Notes under the pieces: model-generated | Database searches by the model: none | Seen by the model: the letters and a program-made list of their open reading frames with translations, nothing else | Told to the model about the DNA's origin: nothing | Source of the DNA: Coriaria nepalensis | Taxonomy: Eukaryota; Streptophyta; Magnoliopsida; Cucurbitales; Coriariaceae | Direction: 5' to 3' | DNA length: 64,000 nucleotides | Assembly (NCBI GenBank): GCA_027186245.1 | Contig: CP114498.1 | Location: 3,169,501-3,233,500, forward strand | Part shown: positions 54,707-64,000 of the stretch, piece by piece | Position numbering within the stretch: the stretch's first letter is position 1 | Layout: each line of letters begins with the position of its first letter | Position numbers and translations under genes: made by a program

Positions 54707-56726
54707 TTAGTCTCTTTTGTGATGCTGCAATCCACGACGCACAAGTTGAAAACCCAATGAGGCAACAATTCCAGTGAAGTATCCAATCATGGCTCCATAG
54801 CTCACGCAAATAGGCCATTCCTACAAGAATTAACGTAAACCCTGTTAAATGGAATGTCTTTTTGAAGAGTTAGCTATGATCAGTTAAACAATTATATGGA
54901 GAAGATGAGTTATACCTGCCATGGCCTTTCCCAATCAAGCGGCATAGGCCAAGCTCCAAACCAAGCTCCAAACCAAGCTCCAATAACAGCACCGTGTGCT
55001 GGTAGTCATATCATGCGATCTATGAATCCAACTGGCCTGAAAAAGAAAAAATCCAGCATGAACCTTATTCTCTACTGAAAACTCTCTTTCCCCATATATA
55101 CGCAACCAAAATCATATTGAGGGAGCTTACTTAGAATGTGCAAATAAACGGAGCCAATCCGTCCATGATGAACTGAATACAGAAGAGGCAGGCACAATCT
55201 GCAATGTTGCTCGATTAGCCGATAATCCTGATGTCACTTTCTTTTCTTTTTCTTTTTCCTTTGTCATGTAGTTGTTTATAACTTTAAACGACATTGACTA
55301 AACAAACACATAGATCAATAGTAGACAATTGTAAAAGCTCACATGCTTGCATTTTAGATTGTGAGATGCCAATATTTAGACAACTCATGAGGCTTTATCA
55401 AGAAGGTGAAGGATTATGGTCCGAACAACAAAGTTAAATACATACATATTGAAAGGAGAAGATTTAGAAGCAATGGCTGCTTACAGTAAATGATGACATC
55501 ATAAGGGACTAGTTAATGGTATTCCAAAAGTATCTGCGGCCAAAACATATGCACAAAATCAGAAGGCACCTCGAACCAGATTTCAGCACTTGATTCACGA
55601 GAAATAAATCCATCTCATTAGAAACTTGAGAATTTTTTTCAATTAGTCGCTGTCTTGCTAATAAGAAAAACAGAAATCACAGTTGAGGTTGGACAGTATA
55701 AGATGTTTTCTAACGAACCTGAATATGATGTTGGAAGAAGGTTGTAACTTAGGAGCCAATTCTTACCATCCAACCACAACTATGACTTCTTCTTCTTCTT
55801 CTTCTTCTTTTTCTCTTTTAATTTTATTTTGGAAATTGAAGCTAAATACAATATTTTCAAGTTCTTATTCACATACTGAGTACCAACAGGTGCGCCCAAA
55901 ACAATAGCCCCAAACGCATTTAAGAGAGCACCTACATAATAGTTGATAAATTATTTTCTAAACGAAAAAAAAAAAAAAAAACACAGCAATTAAACATACC
56001 GGATCGATGAAATGTGAAAAGAGAAAATGAAGGAAGGAACAAGAAATAAAGTAAAGATTTTTTCAACTGACCAGCAGGAAGTCCAAGCAGGCCTCGCAGT
56101 AGAGCTTTAAAATACTGCAATTTACACAAGACAAGAAAGAAAGATTCAGAAGTTACCTGTTTGGTTGTTTGGAAAATGAAGGGGAAATCAAATAAAACTA
56201 AAATTCACATAAATCTCCACTCAAAGCAGCCTCACACAGCATAACAGGAGAACATTTGGAGTTACAATCAATTAAAATATCACTCAATTCAAAGAATACC
56301 ACGCTCTTCCTCTCCAATTCCATACTTTCTCCACATTTTCTAAGCTTCCATACAAAAGTAGAGGAAAGAAAGGAAGAAAAAAAAAAGAAGAAGATCAGAG
56401 TAAAATTACCGAGCATTGTTTTTTGTCGTGACGATACCGGCTGCAGAGAAGAACCACAATCGAACACTGAATAACCTAAGAACCAAAAAAAAAAAAAAAG
56501 AATCCATAGTTAGAGGGAGTAAGCTGGTAATAGAGGAAGGGAATGAGATAGGTACCCAGATCAAACGGAGGGTGTGAGAAGGATTGGAGACGAGATCGAT
56601 GGAGTAGACATTTTGGGGGAAGAAGAAGGCTAGGACTAACCCTGGACTGCAGATCAAACGGAACATAATTGCCTCCCCAGCTGACGTAGGTCTTGATTTC
56701 TCGTTCTTCTTCTTCTTCTTTTCCAT
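54707..56726 (-). pseudogene. PIGF: GPI-anchor biosynthesis protein PIG-F, interrupted by an in-frame stop
   Basis: Multi-pass ER membrane protein that partners PIG-O/GPI7 in adding ethanolamine phosphate to GPI precursors. Minus-strand exons with good borders: 56726-56556 (MEKKKKKNEK ... NPSHTLRLIW), 56475-56410 (VIQCSIVVLLCSRYRHDKKQ), 56114-56072 (YFKALLRGLLGLPAG), 55931 to about 55880 (ALLNAFGAIVLGAPVG), 55198-55131 (IVPASSVFSSSWTDWLRLFA), 55036-54916 and 54820-54707 (EWPICVSYGAMIGYFTGIVA). In the 55036-54916 exon an in-frame TGA (55016-55018) falls just before LPAHGAVIGAW, and GAWF occurs three times (normally once). The exon between 55880 and 55198 is not clear; 55600-55640 has a decayed KTxTN-like remnant with a stop. 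Either a recent pseudogene or, less likely, a mis-assembled or readthrough gene. Confidence 0.7.
54950..54986 (-). repeat. 12-bp tandem repeat (GGAGCTTGGTTT) inside the PIG-F exon
   Basis: Three copies in frame, coding for GAWF-GAWF-GAW. It keeps the frame, and homologues have one copy. Confidence 0.8.
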
Positions 56727-58193
56727 TTTTCCTTTTAATCAATCAATCGATTTCAATCAAAAGAGTCTCCTTCCATTTATATGACAGTAATTATGAATGC
56801 ATTCGCTCGCATTACGGTTTTCTTTTTCTTTTAGCGCCTAGAATTTGATTGTGAGAAATAGTTAGAATTTTTCGTTCGTTCTTGGCGTAATCTCGAATTT
56901 TGAAACTGTACACTAATTCAATCTCTTTATCGGATGCATCGAGAATAAATGGCGCGAAAGTCTCTTATTTTTGTAACGGTATGTTTGATTGGAGAGGAGA
57001 ATAGATTTTCATTAAAGGAATAAAAATGGATCTTAAAATTATTTTTTTGATATTTGAGTATTATTATTGTTATTATTATTTTATTAAGGGAATATTTGGT
57101 TTATATAATTAAAAATTTGGTATTTAAATTATGGTTTTGTGTTAGATGGGGGGCTCATGTATAAAAAGCCTAAAATTACATTTAAAAGTTAATTTTTATT
57201 TGAGATAAACATAAATTTTGAATTATAATTTTGAAAACCACTATTTTTTTTTTTTTAATTCTCGAAATTTTTAATTTTTAATTACACTAAAATTTTATGG
57301 TCATCCATCCCACTGTTTTTTGATATTATAATTACAAAAAACGATATTATTAAATATATTTTTAATTTTTCTCTATTATTTAAATAATTTTATAAATAAG
57401 AGTTATGAAATATTTTAATATATTTAAGGTTATATTTTTAATAATAAATAAATAAAATACTCTCATCCCTTCTCTTATTTTCTGTTCATTTTAAATGAAT
57501 AAAAAAATTAAATAAAACTTAATTTCTTCTCTCTCTTTTATTTATTATTATTTTTTTAAAACTTTCTCGTACAATAAAATATTAATAAATTAATATTATT
57601 AGAATAAAAAAAATATTAATTTAATAAATTATTTAAAAAAATTTAATACATTATTTTAAAGCTGATAAACAAAATTATTTAATTAAAATTATTAATTTAT
57701 CGAGATTATAATATAATATTTTCAAATTAGACAAAAATTATACACTAATTCTTTATTTTAAGGTTATCTGATTTTTTTGTTTCTGTTTTTGTTTTTTTAA
57801 AATTTTATAGAACATTTTTTTAACTAAATATCTCTCTTAAATTTCGATCAAGTATTTTCATCAGTTTCGTTGGTTCCTTTAAAAAATTATACATACATCT
57901 CAACTTTCAAGATCTAGACTAAACCTTTTTTTTTTCTTTTATAGAAAATTTTCTGTTAAAGAAACTAACCGGATGATCATATGCTTTCTAGTTATCATAT
58001 TATCGGCTCCACTTTACATAAATATGCAAACATTCGAAATCTAAAATTGAGCCGATAATCACTCATTTATGTGACACCAACACCAACTAGAAATCACTAA
58101 ATTAAACCAATAGCTTGAAAAAAAAGGTATAAGCTAGCTACATAGCTCCAAAGCTTCAACAATTATCACATTAAGCAATAGTGCTACTTCGAT
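56727..58193. other. intergenic, AT-rich
   Basis: PIG-F promoter region followed by AT-rich DNA (56990-57960). No gene or clear element seen. Confidence 0.45.
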
Positions 58194-58642
58194 TCAAGCC
58201 GAAGCTGTCAGGAAGGGATTAGGAGGAGGTTTTTGAAGCACTCCCGGTGATTGGCCAGGTCTTGGTGCGGGCTTCGGAGCTGGCGGCGGTGGACGACTGG
58301 GTGCCGTAATAGAACTTATCCCTACATACAAATCTGTTAGAGACATTGCAAGAGATAATGAAACTATATCATAGTTTAAGGAAAGAAAATAATCTAACTA
58401 GATATAGCTTGAACAAGTAAGGAAACTAGGACCCAAGTGAACAAATTATATAAAATAATACTACAAAGTGAACTATATATACATAACACACGCATATATA
58501 TATATATGGCAAAGATGTAAGCTGTTTACAGTTTACCAGTTAGTACTAGAGGAGTTGCTTCTGCCACTGCAAAATGAGTAGATGAAATTCCAAGAGCAAT
58601 GATGAGAAAGAGGCCAATCTTGTTGAGGCTTAGAGTCTTCAT
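58194..58642 (-). CDS. small secreted proline-rich peptide precursor with CEP-like core
   Basis: Two exons, 58642-58537 and 58321-58194, joined in phase 1 (donor GTAAAC, acceptor TATGTAG), giving 77 aa. Residues 1-28 form a clear signal peptide: MKTLSLNK, then the hydrophobic core IGLFLIIALGISS and a cleavage-like FAVAEA. The mature part is Pro/Ala/Ser-rich: ITAPSRPPPPAPKPAPRPGQ then SPGVLQKPPPNPFLTASA. The segment RPGQSPGV recalls the CEP hormone core (xxRPTxPGxSPGxGH) but lacks the final GH and has a C-terminal extension. Could instead be a small arabinogalactan or other proline-rich wall peptide. A TATA-like element (minus, near 58707) lies about 65 bp upstream. Not seen elsewhere in the window. 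It would act outside the cell. Confidence 0.65.
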
Positions 58643-59499
58643 CTTCTACCTAGCTAATGCAGCTCAACTGATGATTGACAAGTTGCTCCTTCTTTTCACT
58701 TGCAATTTATAATTGGGAGACAGCACAAAGAAACAAAAGGAGCAGTTGAATGCTTGAGTTGGCTGAATTAGTCAAAGACATGGTTTTCGTTTAAATTTAT
58801 GTTATGCATTAAAAAGTAAACTCAAATCGGGAATTAAGTACTGCATGTGGAGTGACAACATGCATTTGTTTGCAAACTCTGTTAGTTGCAAATTAGATTG
58901 TTTAATTACATGTTGGCATCACGTTACAATATGTTTACGTTCATTATTATATATATTTCTTTTTTTTTTAATGAGTTAAAATTTTCTCAAAGATCAAGTT
59001 AAATTGTGGCATAAACAATTGATTAGGTAGGTTTTATCTCGCCTCATATGATTTCATGCGTATAATCAAATCAATCCGATTTGAATAGTTCATAACAAAT
59101 TGGATTATTTCACGAGAGATCAAATTGGATTGATTTTATCTGTTTAGAGAATTTTTTTTTTTACCTTTTATTTTAATACTTATATCGAAATTGTCCCACA
59201 TAATTTATGGAAAAAAAAATCTGATTGATTTATAAATAAGTAATTTTCTATTTTTTTTTAAAAATCTTTTAAGAAAAAAATAGTTAAACTCTATAAAATT
59301 TAATAATTTAAAAATAGAAAAATTTAGGTGTAAGAAAAAAGAACTTAATTACAAGAAAACAGGAAAAAGAATAAAATAAGAAAAAAATTTGTGAAACGTG
59401 ACAAATATATGAAATTGAATTGCAAGATTAAGCCCATCAAAAGTTATCTTGTAAAATTTTACTAATAATTATTAAATTATCAAAATAACCTTAATGATT
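58643..59499. other. intergenic, AT-rich
   Basis: Promoter of the small peptide gene, then AT-rich spacer. No gene seen. Confidence 0.4.
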
Positions 59500-62219
59500 T
59501 AAAAAAAAAAAGGTAAAGAAGAAATTGTTCCTCTCCCTCCTTTCAACTTGCTCACAATCTTTAAGTCGTGAAAAAAATGGTAACCAAGTTTCAAGAGTTT
59601 AATCTTCATCGCCATCATCTTTTTCGTCTATCTCTCTTTTCTTTTTCTGCTTCTTCAAAATGGCTTGTACTCGTTCGCAAGATAGTGGAAAGAAACAATA
59701 ACATTCTTCATTGCCGGAGGTAGAGAGCGACGGAAAGAGAGCGAGGACGATGTCGGAATCAAGGGCCGAAGACCCATCCAATTTTCCGGTGCAAGTATAT
59801 AAAAATGATTTTTTTTTTGTTTGAAATTTAGGGGGGGGGGTTGTTTATGAAATTCCTAAAATTAGGGATTGGGGGTTGTTTTTTATGTTCGGGGGCTCAA
59901 TTGTATATGTTTGACCGAGGAATGTTAACCTACTGACTCTGAACTGAAGGCATTATTTGGAGCAATTTTTTTGAATTTTTTGATTGCTCAGTACCCTTTA
60001 GTTTAGAGCTAATGAGCAATCTATAATTATAGGGTGTGTAGTTTAGTAGACTAGGTTCCAGATTGCTCAATGGTAATTTAGTAGTAAGGACAGAGGCTTT
60101 GTGATCTATGCCTACATTTCGAGATTGCTCAATGGTTCACAAATAAGAAGCCATTAAGCAATTTGGAACTTACGACAGAGGCTTTGAGATATCTACTTTC
60201 ACTTTCAAATTGCTCAATGACTCCTTATGTTTTAGCCATTGAGTAATCAGGAGCGTAGTCAGAGATTTACAAGGCTCTATTTAAAATGGATTTTTTTTAT
60301 ATACCTTTTAATTGTTTCTTTTTAATCTTAGAATCTTAGATGTTGCATTTTGTGTTGAATTTCAGTGTAAGAAGCTACGAATCCTCATATCCTTATAGCA
60401 ATCTTGGCGAAAGATCTTTTTTGCAAAGCCCAAATCAACATGATTTCCAATCAAGAAATAATTGTTGTTGTTATAAAGAAAAGGCTCTCCTCGAAACAGT
60501 TGAAGGTGTTTAGGAGTACATGTTTAGGACACTTCCTCAATGTGGATTTGAAATTCAAGAACTTTGGTAAATTTATGAACGCCTTCATTATCTGATGAGC
60601 CAAGTGCCAGAAGAAAAATGAGATGTAGTTCTTGGTCAGAGACAAGCCTATGTGGTTCCATCTGAAAGAGTTCCCCTTACTAACGGGATTAAAGTGTCAT
60701 GAATATTATGACAAAAAATTAACCAAGCAATTAGGAAAAGACAACCAGCTGTTGAATAAGTATCTGGATGAGAATTATGTTACTGCTTTAGAGCTAGCAA
60801 AAAGGTTCAAAATGTGGAGCCCCAAAGACAATGACAACATCAACATGGCTCTCGTGTACTTTGTAAAGGCGATCCTCATGGCTCAAGAGAAGAAGACATT
60901 AATTAAGCCACTTACTTTTTGTTGCAAGTAATCTGGATAAATTTAACAATTACCCTTAGGGTCAAGCCTCATTTGAGAAGACTTTAAATTCACCACGGAA
61001 GAATATAATGGAGAAGGCGTCCATAAATAAAAAACCAAGGGGCGGCAAACAAAAAACATACTTCATGGTAGGGTTTTTGCTTGCTTACATGTCAGTATTT
61101 CAAGTTAACCTTCTTATGATTTTATGTCACAACATTTTTGTTACTTGTGCTTAAGGTATGTGTTATAGGGTACTTGTAGGCATAGGCATATGAATCCATT
61201 ATGTTCCTTGAAAGAAAAGCTGCTCAACGGTTATCCGAGAACTGGATGACACAGATTTTGAAATGGAAGGCCATGAAGTTGCATGTCGTAACCCACGAAA
61301 ACGTCAAATCATGGTTACATAGGAAAAGAGTAAGTGTCTTATTATTTATTTGTGTTAAGTTAGTTCATCAAAATTATTTAATTGGATTTGATCTTGATTG
61401 TCTTCACCTTTCAGCTTGTTGTCCATGGAATACTAAAAGCTTATGAGGAAGAAGAAACTTAGCATTATTTGAACGACTTGGTACAATTTATAAATGAGGA
61501 AGATGAAGTGGTTGACGCCTTGACTAGGGATTTGGAGGAAGAATTCCATGAACCATATGTTGAAGAAGAAGAAGAAGAGGATGTTAAAGAAGGAAAATAA
61601 GGAAAAGGAAAAGATAGTGGGAAGAGAAAGAAGGTTGTTACTCCTGAGGCTATAAATGAGGTTGCAAAGGCGGTTACAAAGGAGGTTCTAGAAGCGATTA
61701 TGAAAAAGATGATAGGAAACTATACCACCATATTTCAATACCTTAATAATAGGATGTGAAGTATGAGGAAATGATGACCGATATAAGCGTCACGATAAAT
61801 GAAGATTATACGATATCATCCGACTATTATAAAGTACCCCTGCTGCAAGTTACCGGTCACCACCACCTTCTGAAAAGCCTCAAATTCATGATGATATTCC
61901 ATCTCCCATAACCGATTGAGTCTCATTTTAATGCTCTACCATCCCTATAGTTTGTGACACACTGAATGAGTCGCATCCTGATGATCTGCCATCCCCCACG
62001 GCGAGTGAGTTGCATCCTGGTGATCTTTCACCCCCCTAAGTCGATACTGGTTTTCACTTGTGGTAATAGAAGGGGTAGCGGATCCTAAGAATGTAGCGGA
62101 GCCTGACTAGGTATCCAAGTCATAAGCAAGCCTCCCAATATTATAGATTCACGAAGTAGAGGATGAATCATCCATTTACAGTTGTATTGTCCCCATACAT
62201 TGACCATCGAAGAGAATGG
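59500..62219 (+). mobile_element. degenerate DUF1985/Ulp1-type element, copy 2
   Basis: Better preserved relative of 5110-8300, same orientation and same order of parts: leader with GGCCGAAGACCCATCCAATT, hairpin-repeat block (59960-60250), coding part, Pro/Ser-rich tail (61860-62030), and the GAGGATGAATCATCCATTTA box at 62158. It is cut at 62220 by the start of a copia-type LTR. Confidence 0.65.
60400..61600 (+). pseudogene. DUF1985-like protein remnant
   Basis: Three open pieces follow one another: 60404-60595 (VFRSTCLGHFLNVDLKFKNF), 60632-60931 (KPMWFHLKEFPLLTGLKCHE ... YVTALELAKRFKMWSPKDND ... MALVYFVKAILMAQEK) and 61201-61446 (QRLSENWMTQILKWKAMKLH). The pattern GHFL, WFHL.EF.L.TGL, A..Y...I..A is that of plant DUF1985 domains, found N-terminal to Ulp1-type proteases in transposon-encoded proteins. 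A stop (TGA after KFMNAFII) and a frame change divide it. An acidic Glu-rich tail follows (61540-61600). The protease domain itself is not visible. Confidence 0.55.
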
Positions 62220-64000
62220 TGTTGGAAAAGGAGGTTCAAAACCACATAGTGGAAGCGAACAATCGGTTCTAGTGTATACCAAAAATTTTTTAAAAAAGGT
62301 TTTAGAGATCCTTTATATACATAGAAATTAATTTTATATCTATACAAAGATGTCATACTTTTGCATGCGTGAATCGATCGTCGGGACTTATATTATGATC
62401 TTCCAAGTCGATCCTCAACACAATAGGACGTGTGTGGGCAAGTAGAGATAACAATGTTTTTCTTTTTCTTATATCAGAAAAATATCTATCGGAAAAAACT
62501 ACTTAAATTAATTAGTATGAGATGTATTTATAGAACACTCTTAGGTATTTTGATTAATTTAAACTCTTTAAATTAATTGAACTGATAATTCAATCATGAT
62601 AAGATGATCATCAGATGATATCTTTGATATGATTAAATCTTTTCAAATTTTATTTAAAATAGAGTTTTATTTATTTTAAATCACATCATGGGTTTAATGA
62701 TATATTTAATAAGATCAAATCTTTTCAAATCTTATAAAATAAAATTTTATTTATTTTAAACTATATTATCTTTTTGATGATACATTTGATTTAGTTAACC
62801 TTATTCAAATATTATTTAAAATATAATCTCATCTATTTTAAATCAAAAGCATATCTTATTTGAATTTTAAATTAATTTCTTAAACTAATCTAAATTTGAT
62901 TTACCTAATCTTAATATTAAATTAATATCTCATATCAATTTAATATTATATATAATATATTCAATTCAAAACCACATATATTATTATTTAATTAAATAAT
63001 TCTGAATTTCACCATTTAAATATATTTTTTAATTAATTAATTAATAATAATTATCTCATAATTACGAATTTGCTTCAGAAAACTATTTTCTTGCAAATAA
63101 GTCTTTTTCAACATTTATCATTCTTACCCTTTGTACTGTTTTATATAGGCCATAATTCCCAGCTCCAATAAATTAGATCATTAATCAAACTCTTTGATTT
63201 AATAAATCTTAATTTATTAGTCTCAATATTATTCCACTAAAAATATGAGATTGTATTCTTACAATTATAGAACATATTTACTGAGCAATCTCTAATAGTC
63301 TATTGATATAATTATTTCATACATTCAATCCTCCAAAAATTGATTCATAATTAAAACCGATCAAAATTACCGTTTTATTCCTTTAATTATATCTTTCTTT
63401 TTAAGTACCATTAATTCACTAGTGAACGGCCAATTTACAACTTGATTATAAGTTTGAGCTCAAAACCATTCAGTTCCAGAATTAGTCCTTAAGGGAACCA
63501 ATATACAATCTTCTATGAAGAAGGTTTGGATTCCATATTTGTAAATCATGTTCCTAGCCATTTATCACAATGAATCTCCAAAATAAAAGTCTTTAGTCTC
63601 ATATACAAATAAACCGTGAGAAGTGAATCAAAAGATTCAATTGACATAAACAGGAGTTCATGACTACTCAGGATTCAGATTGATCTGCATATGATCATCG
63701 ATTGATATGAATTTAATTCTTTATGGTAAACGATATTTTAATAAATAATTAATTTATATCGAGTAATGTCCTATATAATCCAATTCTATAAAGCACCTCC
63801 ACAATGATATTTATCTACATCCGTGATCCGGATTTAAATCACATACATTTGTAATGCTAGTGAACCATACTAGCAACCACTATATGAAAAAAATTATACT
63901 TTAATATGTTGCAGATAATTTATTTCATTATTTATAATCTTAATCATCTCGTACTAATATAAGATTGTAGTTAGTCACATTAATAAAATTGGATTTTTCT
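62220..64000 (+). mobile_element. copia-type LTR, second copy, runs off the window
   Basis: Begins TGTTGGAAAAG and matches 48247-50100 throughout (see that entry for shared blocks), at an estimated 80-85 percent. It is inserted into the end of the DUF1985 element. The window ends inside it, so whether an internal coding region follows cannot be seen. Confidence 0.6.

Noticed and set aside
48247..64000. A single complete LTR retrotransposon bounded by the two LTR-like copies
   Set aside because: The interior contains unrelated host genes and no gag-pol.

Overview
This is a window of nuclear DNA from a dicot plant. The genes carry many introns with GT-AG and some GC-AG borders, the intergenic DNA is very AT-rich with TA, GA and poly-A tracts, and the transposon remnants are typical of plants. 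The genes I recognise are all plant genes. From memory, many of them have Arabidopsis relatives near the two duplicated ends of chromosome 1 (J8, RPS12A, a GCK-type kinase, NUDT3, WRI3/WRI4, PIG-F), so this looks like a conserved euchromatic block. No chloroplast, mitochondrial or bacterial segment was seen.

Layout. 1.5-2.4 kb: chloroplast J protein J8 (minus). 3.8-9.2 kb: repeats, including a degenerate element coding for a DUF1985/Ulp1-type protein. 11-13.5 kb: the BAHD acyltransferase HCT (plus) behind a promoter with lignin-type AC boxes. 13.9-14.2 kb: a broken fasciclin-like arabinogalactan gene (minus). 15.2-17.46 kb: 40S ribosomal protein S12 (minus). 20.3-22.8 kb: splicing factor ISY1 (plus). 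S12 and ISY1 are head to head, and their 5' leader exons and first introns are inverted copies of each other. 24.6-29.9 kb: a 19-exon STE20/GCK-type kinase (minus). 32.1-37.3 kb: a 21-exon gene for a Nudix plus dipeptidyl-peptidase-III-like protein, NUDT3 (plus). 37.7-38.4 kb: three 3' exons of a ketopantoate-reductase-like gene (minus), beside a 5'-truncated LINE at 38.5-42.4 kb. 42.7-46.2 kb: a WRI3/WRI4-type double-AP2 transcription factor (minus), with the family's 9-nt microexon and a MULE-type MITE in its last intron. 48.2-50.1 kb: a copia-type LTR. 50.3-51.3 kb: a captured kinase first exon between short direct repeats. 52.7-54.5 kb: a plant-specific TRF-like protein (plus). 54.7-56.7 kb: a PIG-F gene with an in-frame stop (minus). 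58.2-58.6 kb: a small secreted proline-rich peptide with a CEP-like core (minus). 59.5-62.2 kb: a second DUF1985 element, followed by another copia-type LTR that runs off the window.

The genes are unrelated housekeeping, metabolic and regulatory loci rather than a pathway cluster. The most interesting points are the inverted duplication that gives ISY1 a ribosomal-protein-type leader, the CEP-like peptide gene, the interrupted PIG-F gene with a tandem expansion of a four-residue motif, and the captured kinase exon. Exon borders were worked out by hand from splice sites and reading-frame continuity. For the kinase, HCT, S12, J8, NUDT3, WRI, TRF-like and peptide genes the exon lengths add up to an open frame.
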